DNA of 64,000 bases. Origin: Manduca sexta (taxonomy: Eukaryota > Arthropoda > Insecta > Lepidoptera > Sphingidae). Each line of letters opens with the position of its first letter. The stretch's first letter is position 1. The notes below the pieces were generated by a model that was given only the letters and a program-made list of their open reading frames with translations, made no database searches and was not told where the DNA came from. The stretch lies in contig NC_051138.1 of the NCBI RefSeq assembly GCF_014839805.1, positions 12,274,983-12,338,982 of the forward strand, read 5' to 3'. Below, in pieces: positions 34,081-46,548 of this stretch. Position numbers and translations under genes: made by a program.

Positions 34081-34785
34081 TTGATATAAATTTCAACTTG
34101 ACACTTCTATGCGTTCCTGACAAAGGGTCTCTTCAGACGGTGAACAAATCCCATAAGGGTTCCCTTTGAGTAGACGGACCCTAAAAAGAGGAACAAATGA
34201 TCCCGGGTTTTGACATCAATCCCATACTGTAAACTGTGCTAGAGCTGGGCACCGGCTTCGTCCAGTGTAAGTTTAGGTATTACTACCACACTTTTCTAGA
34301 GTCGGTTAAACTCGCTTCCAACCTCCACGATCTATTTACAGCTTATAGACAACGGAAATCTCAGTAAAGAACCAGACGAATGTCTAATGCAGTTACGCGA
34401 TACGCAATATTAAATTGCACTCAGACGCGACGAATTAGCACCCACAATAAATTTATGAATATATTAACACATTAGTAAAGAGAGCTAAAGAAGCGCGGGG
34501 ACAAAACCGTTAATGGACAGCGCGCTAATCGGCACCAACGCAAAACTGTTTAGTTGTTGGTACAAGACAATTGACATGATGATACCGCTCGTATGTTGTC
34601 AAAAGAGATTTAAACTATCGTGAATTTATTTTAGAGTTGACAATGTCTTGTAAACGTTCGGTGAAGCTCTGGATATGAAGCTTGTAACTTGAGAAACTTT
34701 TAAAGAGGCAAATGATTATCTATTGACTATATTGTCATAGGTGTGTAAGTATAGCTATGTATGTATTAACGAGTCAAGGTAAAAA
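34081..34785. other. Unique stretch, no gene seen
   Basis: Mixed composition without repeats of the named families. No supported reading frame. Confidence 0.4.
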
Positions 34786-34921
34786 TCTACACTAATATAT
34801 AAGGTTGAAGAGTTTGTTTGTTTGTTTTCACTAACGGGAGGCTACATTAGTATTGAGAGTTATAATGTGCTTCTCTCCCGGAAAAATATACCGGAAAACC
34901 TTTTCCAGGTGAAAAGTTAGT
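34786..34921 (+). mobile_element. Possible Helitron remnant with 5' end
   Basis: It starts TCTACACTAATATATAAGG after an A and continues GAAGAGTTTGTTTGTTTG, a start I associate with lepidopteran Helitron-type repeats. The 3' limit is guessed: CTTTTC-CAGGT-GAAAAG hairpin then TTAGT at about 34903-34924, which is not a canonical spacing. Probably an internally deleted copy. Confidence 0.35.
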
Positions 34922-35505
34922 TTATTATAATTCACTATACTTATTATGTTATGGGACAAAACGACAACAATTGTACTAGTACAATGTGAAATATGATCTG
35001 CAATTGGTGGAATGTTACGAAATTATTCAAGTGATTTATTAGTCAGTTTATTTATTTTATTGTATTATTTTCGGAAGATAATATTAAACATTAACAGTTA
35101 TTACTAAAATAACATGTTACGACGCAAAACAATACAAAAACCAGATAGAAAATTGATTCGTAAAGATCCCGCACACGGTTGTGATTCCATTTAAAGGGTT
35201 TTTAAACGATAAAATAACTGCCACTTCGGTCTTGTGACAGGTTATAAAATCTTTTATGAGTTTTCCGCGAAACGGAACGTATTTGTAAGTGGAAAGAGAA
35301 ATACTAAAGTGTTTTAATGTCTTATTGTTTTTGTGTTTTCAACCGGCTGTGTATTGTTGGTCTCGCATTGTGTCGCGGGCTTGTCCGACGTAATGTGGCT
35401 GACTTGATGAACAAATATACTTCAATTAGTAAATGTACTCGTTCTTAGATTTGTTAGCAGTGCTGTATACACCTGTTTAGATAGCAAATGAAGGCTGAAT
35501 TGGTA
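34922..35505. other. Unique AT-rich stretch, no gene seen
   Basis: No repeat or supported frame. Confidence 0.45.
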
Positions 35506-35556
35506 TTTTTTTATTAATGCTTTGGATGACGAGACGAGCTAGCTGTTCGCCTGGTG
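35506..35556 (-). mobile_element. Family E retroposon, short 3'-end fragment
   Basis: Only the A-rich tail and ~35 bp of the 3' end are present in antisense (ATGACGAGACGAGCTAGCTG, TTCGCCTGGTG). A very short 5'-truncated insertion or a remnant. Confidence 0.6.
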
Positions 35557-36440
35557 TAGAAAACTGGTGTAGAAACTGGTAGAAATTAATTAATTTTGCA
35601 AAAAACATGGCAGAATTAATGAAGTTCTGACGTAACGCCTTTTTATATTTTAATTTAATATCATAAAAATATATATTCCACAGAGAGCAGTTATCCGCTA
35701 ATTGGCAATTACATCCAATAATTTTAAAATAATATAAACATTGCAATTTTATTATGTTTGTTCATCGATACATACAGTCAAACGGTCGGCAAATCAACTA
35801 AACCCTTTGTACATAGGCTCAGGATCATGACGCTAGGGTGTTCATGCTATTTGAAAGGCAAACATTTCCGGATCGAGAAGTATTAAGAGGAGCCACGTGC
35901 CTAAGTTGCGAATATGTCTGTTACCTAGCTTATTATTATGTAGACATGGATTACCATTTTGTTTTTATAATTATCAATTATGCAAACTTTATAATACTAA
36001 AAAGCATTATGGTACCGTCAAAAATGTTTAAATGATGCAATACGATGTAATTGTTTATTCATCAAAGAAATTGTTTATTATGTTCACTTAACTGTTTACG
36101 AAGTTTATTATGTTTCTATTAATAATTGTGAGAAATATGAGGAAAATGATCTACATATTTTGTGTATACAGTGACCCTTTATTAATATTATGTTTCTGAC
36201 CTAACTAAATACACGGAAAATCGTGTAGTTTACATAATTTAATCTTATTGCGACGTGGTACCGCCACCTATGTACTTATATTTATTATATCAATCTCTAT
36301 TTGAACGACGCAGTTATCTTTGATCATCAACCTTTCTGCTTTTTTTAATTATTATCGTAACATATTGGGCGATGCAATATACATCGACAGTATATTTTTC
36401 TGTTTTTTTTTTTTGTATCCTCCAATAATGTTTTGATATA
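35557..36440. other. Unique AT-rich stretch, no gene seen
   Basis: GAAAACTGGTGTAGAAACTGGTAG near 35558-35582 is a small local duplication of GGTGTAGAAA. Frames at 35477-35746 (minus) and 35838-36035 (plus) have no domain. Confidence 0.45.
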
Positions 36441-36638
36441 CCAAAATACAGTTTCTCATGCCGTCAAAATGACGGCCACCGTAACGCGCACGTACGCGTT
36501 TCAGTTACTGGGATACGGTTCATTTGATTCCGTGATTCACCAAAATACAGTTTCTCATGCCGTCAAAATGATGGCCACCGTAACGCGCACACAGGCGTTT
36601 CAGTAACCTGGAACCGGTTCATTTGATTCCGTGATTCA
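36441..36638. repeat. Tandem duplication, 2 x 99 bp
   Basis: Units 36441-36539 and 36540-36638 align end to end with few substitutions. Each has CCAAAATACAGTTTCTCATG, the small palindrome GCCGTCA-AAA-TGACGGC (one change in the second unit), ACGCG-type inverted words and TTCATTTGATTCCGTGATTC. No frame runs through it. It could be a duplicated protein-binding module; the tandem nature itself is certain. Confidence 0.9.
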
Positions 36639-37725
36639 GCCACAGATTGATGTATCATAAACATTCATGAGACTCGCCACATTTCACCCCGGGGATGGTC
36701 TCCGACACATCCGTTCGCACGGACAACGTGTCCCACCTGAGGCTACGGAATATACCAGATAATTTCAGATTCAAGCATTGGGAGAATTGAAATTTCACTC
36801 GATGGATTACATATCATTGGTGGAGCGTGTTTGGTCTTTCGAGTTATGCGAATTAGTATAATTTTTTACGTTTTTACAGAACTAGCGTGTTGAAATTCCG
36901 CTTGGTGAATGTCGCCTCACAGATCTAATGCCTACGAATTATGAGGTTTTGAGTTTAATGCCTGGGTGAGTCAACTGTGCTTGTGTGATTTTTTAATTTT
37001 AATGTAAAAAACAATTCCATAAACACAGAAATTGTATCATCGATTTGTACGTAATTAGGTTCAAAGATTGACCATGATCTAGATTCGCATTCTTATACGC
37101 TACTTCTTTGTCTAGGAAAAGTATAACGTAGGACTTTTACACTCCGAAAGATTATTAACAAGAAATATAACGTTGTTTCTCAGAAGAGAACGAGGGACTT
37201 TATCATGAACTTGGACTGATGGCTACACAAACTTTTCTCCTAGAAAAATATGCACATAAAATACCTCTGCCAGAGAAGTCACATCCAAAGTTAACACATA
37301 AAAAAGTTTTGACATAAAATCTACGTCCACTATCTTTGATACCAATAAAATCCCTCTCACACTCGCCTAAATCACAAACACACATCAATTATCATTAAAT
37401 GGCAAAATCAGTCAAACATTATAATATTAAACGTAATTTTTACTAACCATTAGGTAAATTATTCGCAAGACACAATTTACCGCCGCATTGTCTATTTCTA
37501 CCATCAAGTAACAGTTTGCTGGCTTGAGATCGGTTTTAAATGAAATTATAACAAGTCTAACAGAGCATTAAAACTTAACATATTATGTCTTAAGGTAACG
37601 AACGCATTACATCAACATTAAATAAACAAAGCTCACCTTTGAGTATGATCTTAAGTAGATACTATGTTACATTTAAGATACTATTTTGTAAACAAAATTT
37701 GGGCTGTTTCAACTCCAAACGTCAC
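36639..37725. other. Unique stretch, no gene seen
   Basis: A short GC-richer patch (CACCCCGGGGATGG) follows the tandem repeat. The minus frame at 37203-37388 has no domain. Confidence 0.4.
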
Positions 37726-37908
37726 CAGGGCCCTTATTCTGTATGATAGTGTAAACGTGTAACGCGGCCGTGTCATGTTATCTTCGAGAAATGTGCATGG
37801 AATGGTATTCTGTATGCCAAATTTCTATAGTCCTAAATATGATGCGTTGTGTTACGTGCTTGTTACGCACTGTCAAAATAATGTGCGGGATAGAGAATAA
37901 GGCCCCTG
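37726..37908 (+). mobile_element. Palindromic MITE, family A, copy 5
   Basis: Full-length plus-orientation copy with a few private changes (CGTGTAACGCGG, TCCTAAATATGATGCG). Terminal words are CAGGGCCCTTATT and AATAAGGCCCCTG. Confidence 0.82.
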
Positions 37909-38744
37909 AGTCGGTACAAATAATAAATTAATACAGCTGTCAAACAAAATAATTGACGTAACCACTACAAGTATTTTTATTACATAGCGAACTTAAGTTG
38001 ATGACTATAGCTTTATAGCGTGCTGACGCGTACTTCAGAGCGAAACTGATTTGGATCTTATAATACGGCTGTTTTTTTTTTTTATTTAAAAGTCCCCACT
38101 AGTGTTGATTCTGTTTATGAGCACTCGTGTCTCTTATTATCAAGCCGGCGACTTGCTTGGCACGTAGTTTAATTAATGATTTCTTATGTTTACACGTATG
38201 TAAGATATTTTAATAAAATTATTTTTCAGATTATATCGACATTTTCAACATTATTTAAAGGTTTTGTCTATCCGATTCATAAAACAATTAATTTATAATT
38301 AAATTGCATTAATCAATTAACTAAACCTTTTTTGTAGACAGTAATAGATTTAAAATTGATTTTACACCGATTTAAGGCTACGTTTAATTGCATTTTTGTC
38401 CTTTAAAATAAGTTACAGACTTTATATACAATCGTATTTAAAGAAGAACCTAAATTCAGCAATGGATAAACAGATCAAGGTTTTATAATGGAGAAAGTTT
38501 TATTAACCGACTTCGAACGGAAAAGTCTACTTAATTCGTCGTAATTTTTTTTAGTAATTATTATGAAAGTACAGCAAGTATTATATGCATATCAGGCGCG
38601 TATTGTTACATGATACAGGTCTTCTATGATCACTGGCCATGACCGTGAAGTATTTCATAGACTACGATTAGTTCATTGAGAGTAACAGTCGAAATTAATG
38701 TTACTTTTGCCAAAACGACGATTGTTGCTGCAACTCTTATGACA
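37909..38744. other. Unique stretch with a short repeat-like fragment
   Basis: 38502-38552 (TTAACCGACTTCGAACGG, TAATTCGTCGTAATTTTTTT) resembles the end of a very widespread insect repeat known to me from memory; it is too short to classify. The rest is AT-rich, with no gene. Confidence 0.35.
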
Positions 38745-39070
38745 TCATAATAATAATAATATCAGCCCAATTATATTATACTTGCCCACTGCTGAGCACG
38801 GGCCTCCTCTACTACTGAGAGGGATTAGGCCTTAGTCCACCACGCTGGCCTAGTGCGGATTGGTAGACTTCACACACCTTCGAAATTCCTATAGAGAATG
38901 TCTCAGATGTGCAGGTTTCCTCACGATGTTTTCCTTCACCGTTAAAGCGAACGATAAATTCACAAAGAATACATGATTTTAGAAAAGTCAGAGGTGTATG
39001 CCCTTGGGATTTGAACCTGCGGACATTCGTCTCGGCAGTCCGTTCCACACCCAACTAGGCTATCGCCGCT
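38745..39070 (-). mobile_element. SINE B, full-length copy with probable target duplication
   Basis: Antisense, complete from a TAATAATAATA tail to the head GGCTATCGCCGCT. TTATGACAT occurs at 38737-38745 before the tail and at 39081-39089 after the head. It may be a 9 bp target duplication, although ten extra bases lie between the head and the right copy. The sequence is close to the 6971 copy. Confidence 0.85.
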
Positions 39071-41360
39071 TAAATATATATTATGACATAATTTAGCTTA
39101 ATTTACCGCTCAAAAACTGATCGTAAGAAGAGTACATTTTACCATAACTATTAACTATTAAGATGTCTACAAGTGTCATTGATCAAAAGTGTGAAGTTTC
39201 TTCGACCTTAAATCCAATTCTGGCAATTTTAACGCAATCTAACTTAAACATACAAAAAATACAATAGTACTTGTTATTAGAGAATAAATTGTAATATAAA
39301 ATAAATATTATCTAGGATCGCAAGAAGCGTTCATAGAACGTTACGACACAATTGTTTAATTATCCTCAACCTTATTTATTCGGAAGGCTGGTTACTGGAA
39401 ATGGCGTACCAAGGTCTAATTATGAAACATCTTAGCGACTATATTTCATAAACAAATACATCGATAATTTAATATGTACATCGGATAACTATACTACCGC
39501 GTAGCCGGTAATGTATTGTGTTTTTTAAAATATACGTAATTCAAAAATACGATTTCGCCGACCGATGCAATACGACCTCAGTTTAGTTTAACTAATTATG
39601 TCATTGTTAGATTAGGTTTATTTTACTTGTCGTGATTAAGGGTCCCATAAAGTAAAATATACAAGATGGTAGTGTAAATGACGACTGCTGTTTGCAGATA
39701 ACTATTGCATGACGCATAAAGTCAGTACTTAGCAACTAGTTAACACAAAAAATGTGGGGAATTTTAATTGTTTGTACATGAGAGATCTTATTGACTGCTG
39801 GTAATTTTTGTTAAAAATTTTGTTACATAATATTTGTTGAAGAAGCCTCGTCGTTTGTTTATGAATTACTTTCAAAAATATAGGATACTTATATTTCCAT
39901 ATAATCTTTATTTGCATTTATCTTTTCGACTTTATAAAACCTGCGCTGTCCACTAGCATACTCTCTTTATATATTTACAATACCCATCACAACCCGCATT
40001 ACTTTCATCAGCTTATTTGATCCACAATAAACAAACATATAGAACAAATCGATCTCATACGAGTGAGGCAAGCGTCAAGCTGGCGCGTGTTCCGTTCAAC
40101 GCAGTCCTTCTCGCGACATTAGCGCGGCCTTGCCAAGTGCCGGTGCATGGATCGTCTCATTATACGTTACTTAATATGTACTGTCGCGCGGTAAAGTGTT
40201 ATTTGTTAGATTGGTTGTTTTTATATTGTTTTTTAGCAATTTTAGTCAATTAATTTAAAACAGTATAATGTGACCACCGAAAGTCTAACTAATTGCAATT
40301 TGTTTTGTTATAGTTTGAAAATAGAAGTGGTTGCCGGATTTGCAAAGAGTATCCCAACTGCCTTTGCTTTTATAAGACAGTGAAAGTGAACATAAAGCGT
40401 CCAGCATTATTTCTGGTTACAGAAGTCCTTTAAAATCTTTCAATTAGTTATCTTTATACTATTATTTGTGACAAAACAAATGGTATTGAAAAGTAATCAC
40501 AACTCGTTGTTATAAAACATACACGGACCTAAATACGTTCTATTTCTTTGCCTTTCCTGCACAAGTTCGATATGTATGAATCGTTCGCTAAAACATTGTA
40601 GTTTATAAAAATATTTACTTTATTCGGAACAAAATTGCAATTTTCAACGCGGCAGTTGGTGTTCGGAGTCAAAGAAAAATAATAACAGAGCTCCTACCAT
40701 GCGATGTTTCTAACTTTAAGATGTAAGATGTAGAGAAATAATTTTGATAAAAAAAATGCTTTGAAAATAAGGTATACGGGGATATACCGCTAGCTTTTCA
40801 TGGCGTTGTATGTATATTTCCAAGTAAATAATTTAGGAATAGTACTTAAATCAAGTTCATAAAACACAGCTAATGAGGATTAATGTACTTTTACATTAGT
40901 CTAGAAACTGTGTCAAAAATATATTTTTTTATTTTTTTTCTAAATTTCTTTTTTTCCTATAAAATTTACAGCCGAGCGTAGAATGGAATATTGTTATTGT
41001 TATTAAATACTCCTCAAAGTTCACACCACATCGTCACCTGAATTCACCCAACAAAGTATTAACTAAACATCAAACGTCAAATATGGAACCCATACACGAG
41101 AGAAACTTCTGCCATTAACCTGCACATGTTACTGTAACCTGTAACTTCTATTAAGTTTAATAGTAAACTGTAATTACAGTCGGCAGATTTGAATAGTTTA
41201 CTCACACGGTTCGATGTGAAGCTAAACCTTTATGAAATTATGGCTGATGGTTAATTAAATTATGCGTATTATGTGTGATGAGTGATTTAACGCGTGCCTT
41301 TATTGAGACTGCTTTTAGTATCGCGTGAAGGGCGCTGCGAATGGTTAGCAGATTGTCAAG
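39071..41360. other. Unique stretch; GC patch at 40060-40180
   Basis: The patch contains GCTGGCGCGTGTTCCG and GCGCGGCCTTGCC; a 78-codon plus frame (40017-40253) crosses it without a recognised domain. T-rich runs lie at 40921-40955. Otherwise AT-rich with no repeats of the named families. Confidence 0.4.
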
Positions 41361-41610
41361 TTTTTTTTTATTGCTTTGAATGACGAGACGTGCTTGCCGT
41401 TCGCCTGATGGTAAGCGATACGACCGCCCATAAACAGTAGAAACACCATCCAACAACTTGAATTACAAAGTATTGTTCGGTATTCCACTGCGGTCGCCAT
41501 TCTGAGATGTTAAGTCTTATTATGTCCAGTAGTTACACTGGGTACTATGTCCTTCAAACCGGAACACAATAGTGACAACATACTGCTGCTCGGCGGCAGA
41601 AATAGAAATA
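41361..41610 (-). mobile_element. Family E retroposon, 5'-truncated copy
   Basis: Antisense copy with a 9-base T-run as tail. It matches the other members to the GGCGGCAGAAATAGA block, where homology ends. About 50 bp of the 5' part are missing. Confidence 0.78.
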
Positions 41611-42633
41611 AGTCGCAGATTCTATTTCTTTTGTTATTGTTATTTTTATGGAATCGAACTCGACTTTCTTGGTCAGGTCTATATTTATCTAAAAATAAGT
41701 TAATTTCGCTCAGAATGACACAAACTTTACACCTTTTTTTAACAAAAAAAGAAAAACTCACATAACTGACTTAACCATTTTCTGTTCGCCTGTAGATTAC
41801 TTGGAAATATGTATTTTTCCTGAGCAAATAAGGCGAGTCGTCAAATATACGCGTACAGAAGTCGTAACGTGGCATCGGTGTAATAAATATTGTCAATTTT
41901 GGCAATAATGCCCGCTTTTTTAGGTTTTGGGTGTAGTATCAAGCAACATATAAAAATGGCGATATATTTCTTTGAAAAGGGAATTATCGGCGACCCTAAG
42001 GAATAGATTTGTGATTTATTTTCTCACTTGTTACCAACACTCGGTAAATATAATATTGGTAGTTATAAATAACGATGGATGGCTTAATACCGTGAAAATA
42101 AGATCTATATTAGGAATTCAATTTACGTACTACAATATGTACGCAAGTACATATATAAATATTTCTATATTTATATATATATATATATATATATATAGTT
42201 TAGATCGTTTTTATGCTTTATTCAAACCATTGGCGAATATTTATCGAATAACTTAGATAACAATTAGTGTACGTACATGACTATGAATTAAGAGGAACGA
42301 ATATATTCGAATAAGCTGTTAACACACTCGTATCCACATAATCGTTGATGTCTCGTGCTCTTCCGGTGACCGTCCTGAGCCGAGGTTTGTAACCCGTTAG
42401 TGGGTACTCCTCACATTGCTTAATTTTCAAGGGTTGTGAGCGCCAAAAGCGTTCCACCAACTGTCCAGTGTGTTTGCATAAAGCTCTTGCCAGTCTATCA
42501 AGCGTAGTATCATGTGAAAAAAAAAAGTATTCTGGACTATTCGTATGTATTGAGCAAATATTTATATAAATAAGAGCTGGGAGTAGTAGTAGGTAGTACA
42601 GTCTGCATATATTTTTTACGAATAATTATAACA
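41611..42633. other. Unique stretch with TA microsatellite
   Basis: Overlapping frames at 41510-41765 lie on both strands across the retroposon edge and are not genes. (TA)n occupies 42171-42197. 42350-42500 is GC-richer but unrecognised. Confidence 0.4.
42171..42197. repeat. (TA)n microsatellite
   Basis: About 13 uninterrupted TA dinucleotides within a longer TA-rich segment. Confidence 0.9.
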
Positions 42634-42785
42634 TCAAAAATATAATTGTAAAATGTGAGTAGGTATTGCAACTTGACTTTTCAGACGACGTACCTGATGT
42701 CGCGTCGTGACCATGAAAGCTGTAGTCTTCGTAACGTTGGGAGAAGATCAAAATATAAAAACCACGACAAAATCCGAAAATGGCT
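42634..42785 (+). mobile_element. Penelope-like element 3' UTR fragment
   Basis: Sense copy of the same 3' UTR: AATTGTAAAATGTGAGTAGG, CGTGACCATGAAAGCTG, GTAACGTTGGGAGAAGA and AACCACGACAAAATCCGAAA. It is more diverged than the 24.6 kb copy, and the hairpin loop is shortened. No coding part. Confidence 0.62.
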
Positions 42786-43488
42786 TTTTTTCGATGTGAC
42801 AAATGCATTTTAGGCATTTGTATCGTTGTTGTTAATCCCAGTGTATTACTGTATTCAACTTGTGTAGGCATAATTTATTCCCAACATGGTATTCCCGTTA
42901 CCAGGATAAAAGTTTTAAAATTACAAATACTCCATCTAACAAACAATATTATGTGGAAGAATTATAATATCATTTTGCCTGATATTTTAATTACATATCG
43001 AAATTCATAAAAAATCTAAGCACATTAATTGCAAGCGTCTGTTTAACGCTTAACATGTATAAAAGTTTTGACAAACAATATAGCTTGTATTAGGTACTTA
43101 GGAACAGTTCCTTAAGAAAATTTGGATTCGGATTTTGTGGTCGCCCGGATTAACCCATACAAACAAACTCACAAACTTTGTACCGCTATATTATAATGAA
43201 TACTAAATATTTTGTATAAAACAGCATCGAAATACCAATGGGATATGCTCAAACATGTTTATTAGTTGGATAATGCGGTCCATCCGAACTCGTTCAAGTG
43301 ACCTTCGCGTCGGAATCGCGCGAGGAAATAGAGACTATAATAGAGGATAATATCTAACCAGATAGCGTCAGTGGATTACTTAAACACCCATTCACAAATA
43401 CATCACTATATTATGTAGGTATGAAACCTCTTTTGATATTGTATTTTTAAATTTAGAACTTTACTTGATCTGGCCAGCAATATATGTT
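42786..43488. other. Unique stretch, no gene seen
   Basis: A 76-codon frame at 42780-43010 starts inside the Penelope-like fragment and has no domain. No other repeats. Confidence 0.4.
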
Positions 43489-43781
43489 ATTATTTTCTTA
43501 CACACACACACACACACAAACATCACGCATTTTATCCCCGAAGGGGTATGCAGAGGCGCAACCATGGCACCCACTTTTCGCCAAGTGTGTTTCGTCCCAT
43601 GATGTGATAGGGGGCGAGCCTATCGCCATATCGGGCACAAATTCCAGACTCCGGGCTGATACTGAGCAGAAAAACCCAAATATCACTTTGCCCGACCTGG
43701 GATTCGAACCCAGGACCTCAGAGCGCTGCCGTACCGCGCATGCAGTACAACTACGACACCGAGGCAGACGATTATTTTCTT
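43489..43781 (-). mobile_element. SINE C, full-length copy with 11 bp target duplication
   Basis: ATTATTTTCTT occurs at 43489-43499 and again at 43771-43781, exactly flanking the element. The inserted unit starts with a (CA)n tract (antisense tail), then CATCACGCATTTTATCCCCG, CATGATGTGATAGGGGGCGA and GCCCGACCTGGGATTCGAAC (B box GGTTCGAATCCC in sense), and ends at the 5' head CACCGAGGCAG. Perfect target duplications mark a fairly recent LINE-mediated insertion. Confidence 0.9.
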
Positions 43782-43825
43782 TTGTATAGAAAATGTGGTT
43801 AGTTTAGGAGGTTAGAGATATTACA

Positions 43826-44007
43826 CAGGGCTCTTATTCTGTATGTCACTGTAAACGCGTAACGCGACCATGTCGCGTTATCTTCGTGAAATTTGCGTGA
43901 AATGGTATTCTGTGTGCCAATTTCTATTGTCTTTAACGTGACGCGGTGCGTTACGTGATTGTTACGCTCTGTCAAAATAACGTGTGGCATAGAGAATAAG
44001 GCCCCAG
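43826..44007 (+). mobile_element. Palindromic MITE, family A, diverged copy 6
   Basis: Same length and layout as the other copies but with many shared-position differences: CTGTAAACGCGTAACGCGACC, GTCTTTAACGTGACGCGG, CGTGTGGCATAGAGAATAAG. In places it approaches the variant at 61318-61494, so it may represent an older subfamily. Confidence 0.75.
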
Positions 44008-45271
44008 TAGTAGTACACTATTACAAGTCCAGACTTAGAGAGAACATACCCTACTTGGGAATGGAAACCAGAACCGACAAGCTCACGCCAACGCTATGAA
44101 AATACGTCAATCCGAATGTCAATTTGTATATCCTACCACCCCTCAACATGACGTAATGAACGACCCGTTAATAAAAAGCAAGGGATGCTCGAGATCCATT
44201 CACCCGCTCTAATAGGGTAACTAACGAGCCCTTATTCACATTTCATCTGTCCACTCAGAGATGGATGGCCAACCGGAGCCTATTATATTTCCAATCCCGT
44301 GATTTTGTTTTGATGAGCGGTCAATATTGAACGTAAAATCGGGGCATAATACGTACTGGTGCTTATGGATGATGGACTTGTATTGTATTTTTATGTAAAA
44401 AAATTCGCTAGATGATTGTTTCACAAATTGTTAATTTTTCATGAAAAGTTTCTTCAATTCAATGTCGACACGAGCAAGTGGGTTACTTGTTTTTAAGAAC
44501 TTCAAAACCTATCTACAATAAGCTTTTTAACCTGGTCCATTAACATTGTCTATAGTGGCTGTACCACTTTTTCCTGGACGTATCATAAGCATGATTATCG
44601 AATGCTAGAGAATTCAAGTTCATCGTACTTAAAAAACGATTAAAGAATGAGTCAATCCATGCAAAAGCTAGTTTCATTATATTTGTAAACCGATAAAATT
44701 TCGCATCTATCAATCTCAAAGCAGACGTACTATTACGTTTTTTATATAAAAAAATATATTCCAATTTTAAACGCTCGACCGCTGCAGACGACGTTTTTTG
44801 CATTCACGTCGGCGCCAGGCAAATTTCCAAACGATTCAAACACGACACAAATATATATTATGCGATAGAAGACAGATGCATCAGAGGATTATTTTACACA
44901 AGAGACATAAAACCGCATAAAATGCTAATGAATTGTTCGCAAAATCGAATACGCGATACTATTATTGATTTTTACCGTGGTCTCTCTAGGTACGATAATG
45001 ATATGTAGGTTTAATTATTCGCTCTATAATATTTGAGTTAATTGTTCAAAACGTACAGGCTTTAGGTGACATAATTTGTATTAAAATATGAGAAAGTGAA
45101 CTCCGGACTTACTAATACGACTTTGAGAAGAAGCTATATTTAAATCGTTACTCAATAATTGAAAATTACTTCATAATATTAACTTCTACCTCTTCATTAT
45201 TACGTTTTAGATTTTAATTATATATGTTGTCAGTGGTAAATGCTGTGTTTACCTATTAGTAGCATACATAT
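44008..45271. other. Unique stretch, no gene seen
   Basis: Two minus frames (44236-44424, 44540-44803) have no domain. Sequence complexity is ordinary and no repeats are recognised. Confidence 0.45.
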
Positions 45272-45454
45272 CAGGGGCCTTATTCTCTATCCCGCACGTT
45301 ATTTTAACAGTGCATAACAAGCACGTAACACAACGCATCATGTTTAGGACTATAGAAATTTGGCTTACAGAATACCATTCCACGCACATTTCTCGAAGAT
45401 AAGATGACACGGCCGCGTTACGCGTTTAAACTACCATACAGAATAAGGGCCCTG
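45272..45454 (-). mobile_element. Palindromic MITE, family A, copy 7
   Basis: Full-length minus copy, close to copies 2 and 4, with ends CAGGGGCCTTATT and AATAAGGGCCCTG. Confidence 0.82.
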
Positions 45455-45846
45455 ATATTGTACATTATTGTGTTAATGTATTGAATGATACAATATGTAG
45501 TGCTGTTGGTGTACCTTATTACAAATAAATAAAATACATTTTACTTTATTTTTATCTCAGACACGGAATTTTACGTCGGCAGAGATACAATCAAGTTATA
45601 CGATGTATAATCGAATGTGCTCATTACATTAGGGTAGCTTGCCGCGAACGCATTCACTTGTACATATCGATACTTGCGGTTATGACAAATAGGTTGCATC
45701 ACTACTGCACCTAGACGTGTTATATTGAAAAACATTCGTGATTAACACACAGCGATGCGCATTGTCATGATCGTTGCAATTTGTTACATGTGTGGGAAAC
45801 AAGATAAACGCTGTTTATTATGTTTAGATTCATATACTTAATATTT
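45455..45846. other. Unique stretch, no gene seen
   Basis: AT-rich, nothing recognised. Confidence 0.4.
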
Positions 45847-46146
45847 TACTGGTGGTAGGTCTCTCCTATGTGAGAGTCCGTCTGGGTAGCTACCGCCGCA
45901 ATGTCTATGTCTGCCGCCAAGCAGCAGTGTGTAGCCACGGTTGTGTTCCGGTTTGAAGGAGATTGTAGCCAGTGTAACTACTGGACATAATAAGACTTAA
46001 CATCTCATGTCTCAGGATGGCGAGCGCAGTGGAATACCAAACAATACTTTGTAATTCAAGGTGTTAGATGGTGTTTCTATTGTTTATGGGTGGTCGTATC
46101 GCTTACTATCAGGCGAACAACATGTCATGCAAGCAATAAAAAAAAA
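45847..46146 (+). mobile_element. Family E retroposon, full copy
   Basis: Sense copy from TTTACTGGTGGTAGGTCTCTC to CAAGCAATAAAAAAAAA. It carries GAGTCCGTCTGGGTAGC, CTGCCGCCAAGCAGCAG, TTGTGTTCCGGTTTGAAGG and TGGTGTTTCTATTGTTTATG. The A tail confirms a retroposed RNA. A few substitutions near the 3' end (GAACAACATGTCATGCAAG) set it apart from the others. Confidence 0.8.
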
Positions 46147-46317
46147 TGATGTTAGCGACTTCATCTGTGTGGAATATGATTATTTAAAAACAGTATCACA
46201 TATTCTTTCTTAAGGTTCAAATTAACTTTGTCTAAATTTTATCAAATACGATTCAGCGGTTTAACCGTAAAATCAGACAAATATACTTTCGCATTAATAT
46301 CAGTACATATGGATTAG

Positions 46318-46548
46318 AGTTGTAAATGCATGGTGCCAATTTGCTGGAGGCAGGATATATTATATAACCGTTCGGATAGCGACCACCGTACACAAGGTTG
46401 TCCACAGCCTGTATGTATCCGATTCCTACAGGCCGGCACTGTGTTGACTGCCGAGGGGTGTGATCTCTCGTCAGCTGACATTCTATTGAACCCCACTCCA
46501 CTTACCATCTAGTCCAGTGGAGTCACTTTGCTAAGCTTCTATAAAAAA
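46318..46548 (+). repeat. Suspected interspersed repeat, single copy here
   Basis: GC-balanced block containing CCGTTCGGATAGCGACCACC, TGTTGACTGCCGAGGGG, GATCTCTCGTCAGCTGACAT and ACCCCACTCCACTTACCATC, which I recall from other lepidopteran genomes. There is no second copy in the window, no TIR and no tail. Overlapping open frames on both strands are by-products. Confidence 0.35.

Noticed and set aside
36441..36638. Tandem palindromic units as a CRISPR array
   Set aside because: Only two contiguous 99 bp units with no spacers, in eukaryotic sequence.
43484..43789. 101-codon plus frame with matching minus frames at 57649-57867 and 43498-43686
   Set aside because: The recurring peptides come from SINE C copies read in the same phase, not from a protein family.
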